From the NCBI RefSeq assembly GCF_000299335.2, contig NZ_CP004387.1:3100001-3164000 (forward strand): DNA of 64,000 nucleotides, given 5' to 3'. The notes below the pieces were generated by a model, which did not search any database, was not told the origin of the DNA, and saw only the letters and a program-made list of their open reading frames with translations. Source of the DNA: Isoalcanivorax pacificus W11-5 (GTDB lineage: Bacteria; Pseudomonadota; Gammaproteobacteria; Pseudomonadales; Alcanivoracaceae). A program made the position numbers and the translations under genes. This document shows, piece by piece, positions 17,403 through 26,067 of this stretch. How positions within the stretch are numbered: the first letter of the stretch is position 1; each line of letters begins with the position of its first letter.

Positions 17403-17781
17403 TGAGCACAGCCACCGCACACCGACCATCGGCCTCACGCCGCTGATCGATGTGGTGTTCATCCTGCTGATCTTTTTCATGCTGGCGACCCGCTTCGGCG
17501 CCTGGCAGGACCTGCCCATGTCCGTGACCGCCACCGAACAGAGCGAGCCACTGGACAGTGACGACGAAGGCCGTCATATCGAGGTGCTGGCCGGTGGCGA
17601 CGTGCTGCTCAACGACGAGCGCCTGTCACTGGCCGAACTGGCGCAGCAGTTGCAGAACAGCCCGCACCGCGAGACCCGCGTCACCGCCAGCGACGACGCC
17701 CCGGTACAGGCGCTGCTGTCCGTGGTCGACATCCTCCAGGCCGCCGGCCTGCAGGACGCCGCCCTGGAGTTGATCGAATGA
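17392..17781 (+). CDS. exbD: ExbD biopolymer transport protein, canonical (129 aa)
   Basis: ExbD sits in the ExbB pore and carries the protonatable aspartate. Here it is D20 in GLTPLIDVVFILLIFFMLATRF, at the start of the only membrane helix. The periplasmic domain follows, ending with VQALLSVVDILQAAGLQDAALELI. It overlaps exbB by 11 nt and the next exbD by 4 nt. Confidence 0.92.
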   Translation: MHINEHSHRTPTIGLTPLIDVVFILLIFFMLATRFGAWQDLPMSVTATEQSEPLDSDDEGRHIEVLAGGDVLLNDERLSLAELAQQLQNSPHRETRVTASDDAPVQALLSVVDILQAAGLQDAALELIE

Positions 17782-18182
17782 ACGGCATGCTGTCGCAGCA
17801 ACCCCCGCGCCGCCCCGCCATGGAACCGGCCCTGCCACTGATCAACGTGGTGTTCCTGCTGCTGGTGTTCTTCATGGTGGCGGGCCAGATTTCAGCCGAC
17901 AAAGTCACCGTGGAGGCGCCGCTCAGCAAGAGCGAACTGGCAGAGGAAAGTGAGGGCCTGATGCTGACCCTCGACATGCAGGGCCAGCTTACCCACGCCG
18001 GCGAGCCGGTGACACTGGAGGGCATTGCGGCGCTGTTGCCAGACAGCGACGGCGAAACACCACCCCCCGTGCGGCTGCTGGCCGATGCCGGCACCCGCCT
18101 GCAGGCCATGCGCCCGGTGCTCAAGGCGCTGCAGCAGGCTGGCGTCGAGGAAGTCCGCCTGGTGACCAGGGAGGCCCGTTGA
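17778..18182 (+). CDS. ExbD-like paralogue with Asn in place of the essential Asp (134 aa)
   Basis: The protein has ExbD layout: a short cytoplasmic tail, one helix (ALPLINVVFLLLVFFMVAG) and a periplasmic domain. At the position of the proton-carrying Asp (D20 in the neighbouring ExbD, D25 in E. coli) it has N23. Such a subunit is unlikely to carry protons itself. It may therefore act as a structural or regulatory partner in a mixed ExbD dimer within the ExbB pore; that is inference. Its stop overlaps tonB by one base (TGATG). Confidence 0.88.
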   Translation: MNGMLSQQPPRRPAMEPALPLINVVFLLLVFFMVAGQISADKVTVEAPLSKSELAEESEGLMLTLDMQGQLTHAGEPVTLEGIAALLPDSDGETPPPVRLLADAGTRLQAMRPVLKALQQAGVEEVRLVTREAR

Positions 18183-18961
18183 TGTTGTCCCGTCCCGGCT
18201 TCTGGGTGGTGATCTCCGTGCTGCTGCATGTCGCCGTGCTGTGGGTGCCGCGCGACGAGGGCCTGGCCAGTGGTCGCGCCGGCATCAAGGCCTCGGCCCA
18301 GAGCGTGAACCTGTCACTGGCCAGCGTGACCCAACAGCCTCCTGCAGAAGTGGTCGCCCCCCAACCGCCGGCCCCGGAGCCGCCACGTCCGCCGGAACCC
18401 AAACCGGAGCCCAAGCCACAACCCAAACCTGAGCCCAAACCTGAGCCCAAACCGGAGCCCAAACCCGAGCCCCGGCCGGTGCCCAGACCCGAGCCACGCC
18501 CGGAGCCGCCACCGGAACCGACGCCGCCGCCCCCTGCCAGCCAGCAGGCCGAGCAACCGGCCGAAGGCGCGCAGACCGAGCAACTGGCCTCCACTGCCTC
18601 CGGCGCCGAGGAACAGAAGGGTCGCGCCGGCCCGATTGCCGACGGCGCCCACGCCACCGGCCAGCGCGACAACGCCTACAACCGCTACCTGGGCGTGATC
18701 CAGAACCTGATCGAACGGCACAAGGAATACCCGGCCCAGGCACGCATGCGTGGCCTGGAAGGCACCGTCGAAGTCTGGTTCCAGCTGGACGGCCAGGGCC
18801 GCATCAATGAAGTCAAAATCGTCGAAAGCTCCGGCAGCCGGCTGCTGGACATGTCCGCCGAACGCATGCTGCGGCGCCTGCGGCTGCCGCCCCCGCCACC
18901 GGAAATCCTGACTTTGAGCAGCTTCGATCTGCAGGTACCGATCGCCTACCGCCTCGACTGA
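18182..18961 (+). CDS. tonB: TonB energy transducer (259 aa)
   Basis: TonB passes energy from ExbBD to outer-membrane receptors. The N-terminal helix contains S12 and H16 with the conserved S-x3-H spacing needed for ExbB/D contact. Residues of about 58-120 form a Pro-rich rod with many Lys-Pro and Glu-Pro units, including repeated KPEPKPEP blocks. The C-terminal TonB domain begins near YLGVIQNLIERHKEYP and includes GLEGTVEVWFQLDGQG. It ends PIAYRL. ATG 18182 overlaps the preceding stop. Confidence 0.93.
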   Translation: MLSRPGFWVVISVLLHVAVLWVPRDEGLASGRAGIKASAQSVNLSLASVTQQPPAEVVAPQPPAPEPPRPPEPKPEPKPQPKPEPKPEPKPEPKPEPRPVPRPEPRPEPPPEPTPPPPASQQAEQPAEGAQTEQLASTASGAEEQKGRAGPIADGAHATGQRDNAYNRYLGVIQNLIERHKEYPAQARMRGLEGTVEVWFQLDGQGRINEVKIVESSGSRLLDMSAERMLRRLRLPPPPPEILTLSSFDLQVPIAYRLD

Positions 18962-19030
18962 GGCGGCGGGCCGGCGCAGACCGCGCGGCTGTGGCACACT
19001 GTCTGCCCCGATCACAAAACGACAATAACG

Positions 19031-20218
19031 ATGCGCCTGCGATATCTGATCCTGTTGGCCGCGCTGCTGTGCGCCGGCCTGCTCTGGTGGTTTCGTCCGT
19101 GGACGAGTTTCTCCCCGCATAATCTGAACAACCTGATGCACCCGGACACCCGGGTGGAAAACTTCCGTCACATGGACCGGATTTTCCCGTCCGTGCCCAT
19201 GCCTGCCAGCGATCATCCGGTGAGTTTTCCGCGCGCAGCGGGCCAACTGCCGGCCACGTTTGAACACGCCGGGCGCACGGTCGCGGTGCAGGAATTCCTG
19301 CAGCGCACCGACACCACCGGGCTGATGGTGCTCAAGGACGGTGTGATCCGGGCGGAAGAGTACTTTCAGGGCGCCAGCGAAACGTCCCGCTTCACGTCCT
19401 GGTCGATCGCCAAGACCGTGGTCGCCACGCTGGTGGCCATCGCCCACGGTGAAGGCCATATCCGCTCACTGGACGACCCGGCGAAAACCTATGTGCCGGC
19501 ACTGGACGGCAAGGCGTGGGGCGAGGTCACCGTGCGCAACCTGTTGCGCATGGCCACCGGCATCCAGTTCGAAGAGCTGTATGACAAGCCCTTCTCCGAC
19601 ATCAAGCTGCTGTTCTATCGCGTATTCCTGATCGGCACCCCGGTGCACGATGTGATCAGAGACCTGCCCGCCGAAGGCCCGCAGGGCGAGCGCTTCCACT
19701 ACATCAGCCCGACCACGCAGATCCTCGCCTGGGTGCTGGCCGGTGCCGTCGGCGAGCCGGTCAGCCAGTACGCGCACCGCGCGCTGTGGCAACCGCTCGG
19801 CATGCAGGACGATGGCTTCTGGAACCTGGACAACGGCGGCACCGAGCTCGCGTTCTGCTGCCTGAACATCAGCGTCCGCGACTACGCCAAGCTCGGCCAG
19901 CTCTACCTGCAACAGGGCCAGTGGCAAGGCCGTCAACTGCTGCCGGCAGGCTGGGTGCGCGAGGCGACGCGCCGACCCGAACCGTGGCTCGCGGCCGGCC
20001 ACGGCTACCCCGAGCGCGGCTATGGCTACCACATCTGGGTGCCGAAAGACCCGGACCAGGAATATTTCGCCAACGGCGTCTGGGGCCAGCACGTCTGGAT
20101 ATCGGAGAAACACAACGTGGTGATCGTGAAGACCAGTGTCGACCCGGACTTCCAGCAGCACATGGCCGAAGCGATTTCATTCCTGCGAGCCGTCAGCACA
20201 GAGATAGGGGGGCCGTAG
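19031..20218 (+). CDS. serine hydrolase, class C beta-lactamase family (395 aa)
   Basis: The N-terminus is a membrane or signal helix (LILLAALLCAGLLWWF). The catalytic S-x-x-K motif is SIAK in RFTSWSIAKTVVATL, and the Tyr motif is YIS in ERFHYISPTTQ. The rest resembles the beta-lactamase/esterase family that includes 6-aminohexanoate-dimer hydrolases and EstB-type esterases. There is nothing to identify its substrate. The last codons (IGGP) lie in the left arm of the inverted repeat at 20207-20389. Confidence 0.82.
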   Translation: MRLRYLILLAALLCAGLLWWFRPWTSFSPHNLNNLMHPDTRVENFRHMDRIFPSVPMPASDHPVSFPRAAGQLPATFEHAGRTVAVQEFLQRTDTTGLMVLKDGVIRAEEYFQGASETSRFTSWSIAKTVVATLVAIAHGEGHIRSLDDPAKTYVPALDGKAWGEVTVRNLLRMATGIQFEELYDKPFSDIKLLFYRVFLIGTPVHDVIRDLPAEGPQGERFHYISPTTQILAWVLAGAVGEPVSQYAHRALWQPLGMQDDGFWNLDNGGTELAFCCLNISVRDYAKLGQLYLQQGQWQGRQLLPAGWVREATRRPEPWLAAGHGYPERGYGYHIWVPKDPDQEYFANGVWGQHVWISEKHNVVIVKTSVDPDFQQHMAEAISFLRAVSTEIGGP

Positions 20219-20389
20219 GGTGGGTAGAGCGAATGCGAAACCCACCGCGACCATGCAGCACACTGCTCGCACAAAATCATCAAAACTACCCACCTCCCAG
20301 GCCGGGTGATTTCGATGATTTTGTGGGAGTGAATAACAGGCATGGACCCGGTGGGTTTCGCATTCGCTCTACCCACCCTACCGCCCCCC
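20207..20389. repeat. 40-bp near-perfect inverted repeat with inner 12-bp inverted repeat
   Basis: The outer arms 20207-20246 and 20350-20389 are reverse complements with one mismatch; 32 bp (20215-20246 with 20350-20381) are perfect. Inner arms CACAAAATCATC (20270-20281) and GATGATTTTGTG (20314-20325) are also perfect. The nested structure resembles a REP/BIME pair or a small non-autonomous element. It fills the space between the convergent hydrolase and cysA genes and may terminate both. Confidence 0.85.
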
Positions 20390-20414
20390 AGCGCATTTGT
20401 GCGGGCGCTGTCCA

Positions 20415-21476
20415 TTACTGCAAAAACACGCGCGACTGTTTCGGCCGCGCGTACACCACCTGTCCGGCTTGCAATGTTTGCGCCACCGGCTGGTCGCGCG
20501 GCACTTCGACATGCAGCAAGTCGTCACCCAGGCCGTGGCGCAATTCCACCCGCAACACGGCACCGGCAATGCTGACGGTTTCCACCACGGCGCGGATCAC
20601 GCCCTCGCCGGTGATTTCTTCCTCGACCAGTTCGATATCGTGCGGCCGGATGTAGGCCACCGCGCCGGCGTCGCTGACATCACGGTGCTCCGGCGCCGGC
20701 AGGCGCACGCCGCCGATTTCCGCCCAGCCGCCGCTGACGCGGCCACGAAATAGATTCACCTGGCCGAGGAAACCGTACACGAACGGATTTGCCGGGTGGT
20801 CATAGACTTCCCTCGGCGAGCCTTCCTGCTCCACGCGCCCATGATTCATGACCACCACCCGGTCCGAGACTTCCAGCGCCTCTTCCTGATCATGGGTCAC
20901 GAACACGCTGGTGACATGGATTTCATCGTGCAGGCGACGCAGCCAGCGGCGCAGCTCGGCGCGGACTTTTGCATCCAGCGCGCCAAACGGCTCGTCCAGC
21001 AACAGCACTTTCGGCTCCACCGCCAGCGCCCGGGCCAGCGCAATGCGCTGGCGCTGGCCGCCGGACAACTGCGACGGATAGCGGTGCGCGGTCCAGTCGA
21101 GCTGCACCAGTTCCAGCAGTTTTTTCACCCGGCGATGAATGTCGGCCTGGTTCGGCCGGACACGGCGCGGTTTGACTTTCAAACCGTAAGCCACGTTTTC
21201 AAACACCGTCATATGCTTGAACAATGCATAGTGCTGAAACACAAAGCCGACACCCCGGTCACTGACGTGCACATCGGTGGTGTCCTCGCCATGGAATTTC
21301 ACCGTGCCGTGATCCGGCCTCTCCAGCCCGGCGATGATGCGCAGCAGTGTTGTCTTGCCGGAACCGGACGGCCCCAACAGCGCTGTCAGTTCACCCTGCG
21401 GCAGCGACAGCGACACATTGTCCACTGCGGCAAAATCACCGAAACGGCGGCTGACCTGTTCGATTTCAATACTCAT
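20415..21476 (-). CDS. cysA: sulfate/thiosulfate ABC transporter ATP-binding protein (353 aa)
   Basis: CysA powers sulfate import. It shows Walker A (GPSGSGKTT), signature [15 protein letters not shown], and Walker B with D-loop ([12 protein letters not shown]). A TOBE-type C-terminal domain follows. ATG 21476 overlaps the cysW stop (TGATG) and has AGGAG upstream; an in-frame GTG precedes it by 3 nt. It is the last gene of the yezD-sbp-cysT-cysW-cysA run. Confidence 0.95.
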   Translation of the reverse strand: MSIEIEQVSRRFGDFAAVDNVSLSLPQGELTALLGPSGSGKTTLLRIIAGLERPDHGTVKFHGEDTTDVHVSDRGVGFVFQHYALFKHMTVFENVAYGLKVKPRRVRPNQADIHRRVKKLLELVQLDWTAHRYPSQLSGGQRQRIALARALAVEPKVLLLDEPFGALDAKVRAELRRWLRRLHDEIHVTSVFVTHDQEEALEVSDRVVVMNHGRVEQEGSPREVYDHPANPFVYGFLGQVNLFRGRVSGGWAEIGGVRLPAPEHRDVSDAGAVAYIRPHDIELVEEEITGEGVIRAVVETVSIAGAVLRVELRHGLGDDLLHVEVPRDQPVAQTLQAGQVVYARPKQSRVFLQ

Positions 21477-22366
21477 CACTGTTCTCCTTCCACGGCCGCC
21501 AGGCGCCGTTGTTCATCCCGCCATTCGATCAGGCTTTTCACCACGATGGTGACCACCGCCAGTGCCGCCAGCAGCGACGCCACCGCGAACGCCGCCGTGA
21601 AATGGTATTCGTTGTAAAGCACCTCGATATGCAGCGGCACGGTGTTGGTTTCGCCACGGATACGGCCGGACACCACCGCCACCGCACCGAACTCGCCCAT
21701 CGCCCGCGCGTTACACAGGATCACGCCGTAGATCACGCCCCATTTCACGTTCGGCAGCGTGACGTGCCAGAAGGTGCGCCAGCCGCTGGCACCGAGCGTG
21801 AGCGACGACTCTTCCTCTTCGCTGCCCTGCTCCTGCATCAGCGGAATCAGCTCGCGCGCCACAAACGGCATGGTGCCGAACACGATCACCAGCACGATGC
21901 CCGGCACCGAGAAAATCACCCGGTAGCCGTGCTCGATCAGCCACTGGCCCAGCGGGCCGTGATTGCCAAGCAGGATCACGAACATCAGGCCCACTACTAC
22001 CGGCGAAATGGCAAACGGCATGTCGATCAGCGTCACCAGAACCGACTTGCCGGGAAACTCGAATTTCGCCACCGCCCAGGCCGCCGCCAGCCCGAAGACC
22101 AGATTCAGCGGCACAGCGATCAGCACCACCAGCAGTGTCAGCCGGATCGCCGCCGCCGCGTCCGGCTCGACAATGGCCGCCAGCCACACCGACAGCCCCT
22201 GCTCGAAAGCGCCATACAGCACCACCGCCAGCGGCAACATCAGAAACAGCGCCAGAAAAATCAGCGCCACGCCGATCAGACTGCGGCGCACCCAGGCCGA
22301 TTCCTCAGTGGCCGCCTGCCAGCGACGCACCGGCGCGGCAACATGCGTTGTGGAAACTGTGTTCAT
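21476..22366 (-). CDS. cysW: sulfate ABC transporter permease CysW (296 aa)
   Basis: This inner-membrane permease has about six helices. The EAA loop shows as [27 protein letters not shown]. The gene order and the N-terminal sequence ([25 protein letters not shown]) identify CysW. The start is ATG 22366, with GTG directly before it; a long G-rich ribosome site precedes both. It follows cysT after 12 nt. Confidence 0.95.
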   Translation of the reverse strand: MNTVSTTHVAAPVRRWQAATEESAWVRRSLIGVALIFLALFLMLPLAVVLYGAFEQGLSVWLAAIVEPDAAAAIRLTLLVVLIAVPLNLVFGLAAAWAVAKFEFPGKSVLVTLIDMPFAISPVVVGLMFVILLGNHGPLGQWLIEHGYRVIFSVPGIVLVIVFGTMPFVARELIPLMQEQGSEEEESSLTLGASGWRTFWHVTLPNVKWGVIYGVILCNARAMGEFGAVAVVSGRIRGETNTVPLHIEVLYNEYHFTAAFAVASLLAALAVVTIVVKSLIEWRDEQRRLAAVEGEQ

Positions 22367-22378
22367 CACTCCCCCCCC

Positions 22379-23215
22379 TCAGCGCTGTGTATGGCGGCGC
22401 GTGCTCCACCACTGCAACGCATTGATCATCAGCAACAGCGCGAACGCCGCCAACAACATCACGGTGCCGATGGCTGCCGCACCGCGATAGTCATACTGCT
22501 CCGCCTTGGCGACGATCAGCAGTGGCGTGATTTCGGTGGTGTAGGGAATGTTGCCGGAGATGAACACCACCGAGCCGTACTCACCCACCGCGCGCGCAAA
22601 CGCCATGGCAAAACCGGTCAGCAGTGCCGGCAGCAGCGTCGGCAACACCACCCGCCGCAGTGTCGTGAAACGGCTGGCGCCCATGATCGCCGATGCCTCT
22701 TCCAGCTCCGGTGCCATATCGCGCAGCACCGGCTGCACGGTGCGCACCACAAACGGCAGGCCGATATAGGTCAACGCCACGATCACACCCAGTTGCGTGT
22801 ACGCAATGCGCACACCGAACGCATCGATGTACCGGCCGATCCAGCCGGTGCTGGCGTACAAGGTCACCAGCGCGATACCGGCCACCGCTGTCGGCATGGC
22901 AAACGGCAGGTCCACCAACGCATCCACCACGCGACGACCGGGAAAGTCATAGCGCACCAGCACCCAGGCCACCAGTGCGCCGAACACCAGATTGATCAGC
23001 GCACCGATCAACGAAGCACCAAAGGACAGTTTGTAGGATTCCACCACCTGCGGGTGGCTTACCGTGGCCCAGAAATCCGCCCAGGGCATTTGCAGGGTGT
23101 AGAACAGCAATGCCGCCACCGGCAACAGCAGTAACAGCGAAAGGTAGAAAACCGTGAAGCCCAGTGTTAGCCCGAAGCCGGGTAGCACACTGTGTTGTCG
23201 GAATCGAAAGGCCAT
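22379..23215 (-). CDS. cysT: sulfate ABC transporter permease CysT/CysU (278 aa)
   Basis: The N-terminus SVLPGFGLTLGFTVFYLSLLLLLPVAAL is typical of CysT. The permease loop appears as LEEASAIMGASRFTTLRRVVLPTLLPAL. It pairs with CysW to form the membrane channel. The length is normal. Confidence 0.95.
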   Translation of the reverse strand: MAFRFRQHSVLPGFGLTLGFTVFYLSLLLLLPVAALLFYTLQMPWADFWATVSHPQVVESYKLSFGASLIGALINLVFGALVAWVLVRYDFPGRRVVDALVDLPFAMPTAVAGIALVTLYASTGWIGRYIDAFGVRIAYTQLGVIVALTYIGLPFVVRTVQPVLRDMAPELEEASAIMGASRFTTLRRVVLPTLLPALLTGFAMAFARAVGEYGSVVFISGNIPYTTEITPLLIVAKAEQYDYRGAAAIGTVMLLAAFALLLMINALQWWSTRRHTQR

Positions 23216-23234
23216 GCGGCGCGTACTCCCTCAC

Positions 23235-23259
23235 GGGGCAGGCACACCGTGCCCGCCCC
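23235..23259 (-). other. intra-operon hairpin between sbp and cysT
   Basis: GGGGCAGGCAC (23235-23245) and GTGCCCGCCCC (23249-23259) pair with one mismatch around a 3-nt loop. It has no T tract on the transcribed strand. Hairpins here commonly protect the abundant binding-protein mRNA from 3' decay and reduce read-through into the permease genes; that role is inferred. Confidence 0.45.
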
Positions 23260-23274
23260 GGTCCCGTGGTCAGG

Positions 23275-24291
23275 TTATTTCCGCTGTCGCGTGAGGTTGT
23301 CTTCCAGGATGCGGTCGAACACGCCGCCATCGTTGAAGTGAGTGTTCTGCGCCGCCTGCCAGCCACCGAACACCTCGTCGATGGTGAACAGGTCCACGTC
23401 TGGATACTGGTCTGCGTATTTTGCTTTCGCGGCGTCGCCGGAGGGGCGGTAGTAATGACGGCCGATCACGTCCTGCGCTGCCGGTGAGTACAGGTACTCC
23501 AGGTACGCTTTCGCCAGATCCAGGTTGCCCTTGCGCTCCGCGTTGCCATCCACCACCGTCACCGGCGGCTCGGCCAGGATGCTGATGCTCGGTACGACGA
23601 TTTCGTATTCGCCCTTGCCCAGTTCTTCAATGGCCAGGATGGCTTCGTTTTCCCAGGCGATGAACACATCCCCCAGACGACGCTGCACAAAGGTATTGGT
23701 GGCGCCACGGGCACCGGAATCCAGCACCGGCACGTTGGCGTACAGACGCCGCACGAAGTCATAGGCCTTGTCTTCGTCGTTGTCATGCTGGTTCAGCGCA
23801 TAGCCCCAGGCCGCGAGATAGTTCCAGCGCGCACCGCCGGAGGTTTTCGGGTTCGGGGTAATCACTTCCACGCCGGGGCGAACCAGATCATCCCAGTCGC
23901 GGATGTTTTTCGGGTTGCCCTTGCGCACCAGCAACACGATGGTCGAGGTGTAGGGCGCACTGTTCAGCGGCAGGCGGCTCTGCCAGTTTTCCGGGAACAG
24001 CTGAGTGCGCTCGCTGATGGCGTCGATGTCGTAGGCCAGCGCCAGCGTCACCAGGTCCGCCTCCAGGCCGTCGATGACGGCGCGCGCCTGGGAACCGGCA
24101 CCACCATGGGACTGGCGGATGGTGATTTTCTCGCCGGTTTCCTGTGCCCAGTGTTTGACGAACAACTGGTTGTATTCGCGGTACAACTCGCGGGTGGGGT
24201 CGTAGGACACGTTCAGCAGTTCACGCGCCTGGGCCGGCGCAACCAGGGCGGCACTCAGGCCGGCGGCAATCAGAATGGAGCGGATGTTCAT
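23275..24291 (-). CDS. sbp: periplasmic sulfate-binding protein (338 aa)
   Basis: The signal peptide ends LVAPAQA. The mature protein starts [19 protein letters not shown], a hallmark of Sbp/Cys[25 protein letters not shown] and the [17 protein letters not shown] region are typical of the sulfate pocket. ATG 24291 is used because the 6 residues upstream are not part of a signal peptide. Sbp and CysP cannot be firmly told apart by eye; sulfate is the likely ligand. Confidence 0.93.
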   Translation of the reverse strand: MNIRSILIAAGLSAALVAPAQARELLNVSYDPTRELYREYNQLFVKHWAQETGEKITIRQSHGGAGSQARAVIDGLEADLVTLALAYDIDAISERTQLFPENWQSRLPLNSAPYTSTIVLLVRKGNPKNIRDWDDLVRPGVEVITPNPKTSGGARWNYLAAWGYALNQHDNDEDKAYDFVRRLYANVPVLDSGARGATNTFVQRRLGDVFIAWENEAILAIEELGKGEYEIVVPSISILAEPPVTVVDGNAERKGNLDLAKAYLEYLYSPAAQDVIGRHYYRPSGDAAKAKYADQYPDVDLFTIDEVFGGWQAAQNTHFNDGGVFDRILEDNLTRQRK

Positions 24292-24359
24292 GGGGCAAGC
24301 CTCCGTCAATCACAGCATTCGGAGACTTCCGGTGGTCCGGTCAGCCTGGGGTCAGATCA

Positions 24360-24545
24360 TCACGACCGCTCAGCGGCGGTCTTCACAACAGTACTTTCAA
24401 AACGGAATTTTTCACGGCGCTCGATCTGCACGATACGCCCGTCATGCACGGTGATTTCCACCGCACCGAAACGCAGCCCGGCCAGCGCGTCTTCGATGCG
24501 CCGGGCCACCAGGCTGTCGGCATCCGCCGGCGTCGGTCGACTCAT
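24360..24545 (-). CDS. YezD-like small protein (DUF2292, 61 aa)
   Basis: The short protein has the family core IEDALAGLRFGAVEITVHDGRIVQIERREKFR in pieces. YezD-type genes are often found beside sulfate or sulfur-uptake genes and are thought to respond to sulfur limitation. The function is unknown. It lies 68 nt upstream of sbp on the same strand, so it is likely the first gene of the sulfate operon. Confidence 0.8.
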   Translation of the reverse strand: MSRPTPADADSLVARRIEDALAGLRFGAVEITVHDGRIVQIERREKFRFESTVVKTAAERS

Positions 24546-24853
24546 GGGCTACTCCTGTCGGACTTGTGCTCCACCGGCCTTCGGGCCGGCAACGAGGCAG
24601 AGTCTAGGAGGGAATCTCTTATTCCGATAAATACATTATTTTTCTACATATATTCGTTTTTGAAATATATGAGCCGCGCACAGGATGCCGAAAAGGAATA
24701 AGCAAATCTCTTTTTATACTTTCATATTTCCGTCACGAACTCCTACCGTAAGCGCTTCCGGCCTCGCCGGGGGATCGTCAGCACTGACCACACCTGCGGA
24801 AGTCGCGCGACCGACAGACCCTACCGCATCGATACAACAAGGAGATTCACCGC
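24546..24853. promoter_or_regulatory. divergent control region between the sulfate operon and a porin gene
   Basis: This 308-nt gap holds no gene. It contains a CCGGCC-TTCG-GGCCGG hairpin (24574-24589) in the presumed leader of the leftward operon. A strikingly AT-rich stretch follows (about 24615-24745, with runs such as ATACATTATTTTTCTACATA). AT-rich divergent regions are usual for CysB-controlled genes, but I cannot assign an exact site. A TATACT near 24716 could be a -10 for the porin, which has AAGGAGA ahead of its ATG. Confidence 0.5.
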
Positions 24854-25894
24854 ATGAACAGAGTATTGCCGTTGCTGCTCGGCGCCGCTTTATTGCCGGC
24901 TGCCACCCAGGCCCAGGTGACCGGCGCGCAGATCTATGGCCAGTTGCATGTGTCCGCCGATTACCTGGACACGGATTCCCGTGGCAGCGCCCTGAACCTC
25001 TCCAGCAACGCCAGCCGGCTCGGCTTCCGGGGCAAATATGAAGTGCAGGAGCAGCTCACCGTGGTCTGGCAGGCAGAAACCACTCTGCGCGTGGACAGCC
25101 AGGGCGGCGACCTGATCGACCGCGACACCTTCCTCGGCCTGACCGGTGACTGGGGCCTGCTGCGCGTCGGCAAGTTCGACACGCCAATGAAGGTGCTGCG
25201 CAACCGCACCGACATTTTCCCGAACCAGATCGGCGACGCGCGCAACATCACCCGCAATCGCGTCGCCGCACCCGCCGGCCTGGCCAGCGGCCAGATCGGC
25301 TGGGACGAACGTTTCCGCAACAGCATCCACTACCGCACCCCGACGGTGGCCGGCCTGACCGCCAACGCGCAGTACTCCACCTCGCTCGACAGCGCCAGCA
25401 GCAACGACGCTGACGCCGGTTCCTGGAGCGCCTCCGTGGAGTGGCGGCTGGCTACCTTCTGGATCGCTGTCGCGCACGAAAACCAGACCTACACCGACGA
25501 CGTGCTGCCCGAGTATGAGCGCCACGCCACTCGCGTCGCCGCCCTCTACGACATCGGCGACTTCCGCTTCAGTGCCCTGTACCAGAAAGCGGAAGACCCC
25601 GATGACGCCGCCTGGGGCGCCGGCGTGCGCTATCGCGTGACCGAAAAAGTGGCGCTGAAAACCCAGTACTACCATCTGGATGCCGACGCCGATGACAGCG
25701 ACGCCGACCTGTACGCCCTCGGTGCCGACTATCAGGTGGCACCGAACCTGACCTTCTACGCAAACTACGCTGTGCTGGACAACGACACCTTCAGCAATCT
25801 GCGCCCCTACAGCCAGGCCCGCACCGCCGACCCGGCCAGCCTGGCCGGCAACTCGCCGAGCGGCTTTTCGCTGGGCACCGTCTTCAGCTTCTGA
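24854..25894 (+). CDS. outer-membrane porin, general Gram-negative type (346 aa)
   Basis: The signal peptide ends ATQAQ, and the mature chain begins VTGAQIYGQLHVSADYLD. ASRLGFRGKYEVQEQLTVVWQAET and WGLLRVGKFDTPMK are typical of 16-strand porins of the Omp32/Porin_4 kind. The chain ends in Phe, the outer-membrane insertion signal. Because it is divergent from the sulfate importer, a role in uptake of sulfate or sulfonates is plausible but unproven. Confidence 0.87.
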   Translation: MNRVLPLLLGAALLPAATQAQVTGAQIYGQLHVSADYLDTDSRGSALNLSSNASRLGFRGKYEVQEQLTVVWQAETTLRVDSQGGDLIDRDTFLGLTGDWGLLRVGKFDTPMKVLRNRTDIFPNQIGDARNITRNRVAAPAGLASGQIGWDERFRNSIHYRTPTVAGLTANAQYSTSLDSASSNDADAGSWSASVEWRLATFWIAVAHENQTYTDDVLPEYERHATRVAALYDIGDFRFSALYQKAEDPDDAAWGAGVRYRVTEKVALKTQYYHLDADADDSDADLYALGADYQVAPNLTFYANYAVLDNDTFSNLRPYSQARTADPASLAGNSPSGFSLGTVFSF

Positions 25895-25900
25895 TCCACC

Positions 25901-25925
25901 TGTCCGGGCCAGCCGGCCCGGGCAT
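25901..25925 (+). terminator. weak terminator-like hairpin after the porin
   Basis: CCGGGCC (25904-25910) and GGCCCGG (25915-25921) form a perfect 7-bp stem with a 4-nt loop, 10 nt after the porin stop. No T tract follows, so efficient intrinsic termination is doubtful. The rest of the gap to 26067 is AT-rich and holds no gene that I can see. Confidence 0.35.
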
Positions 25926-26067
25926 TCAGTGAAACCACCGCACCACGGTTTGACACAGTGCCGCAGCACACCCGATATTCAATCTGGAAATATCAAAATT
26001 AAATTCAATTCTTTTACAGCATAACAAACTCCCCGGCATGATGGCCTTTCGTTAACCGGAGGCCCTC

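Noticed and set aside
18380-18540. tandem repeat DNA in tonB
   Set aside because: The repeated DNA simply encodes the Pro-Glu/Pro-Lys rod usual for TonB and is not an independent repeat element.
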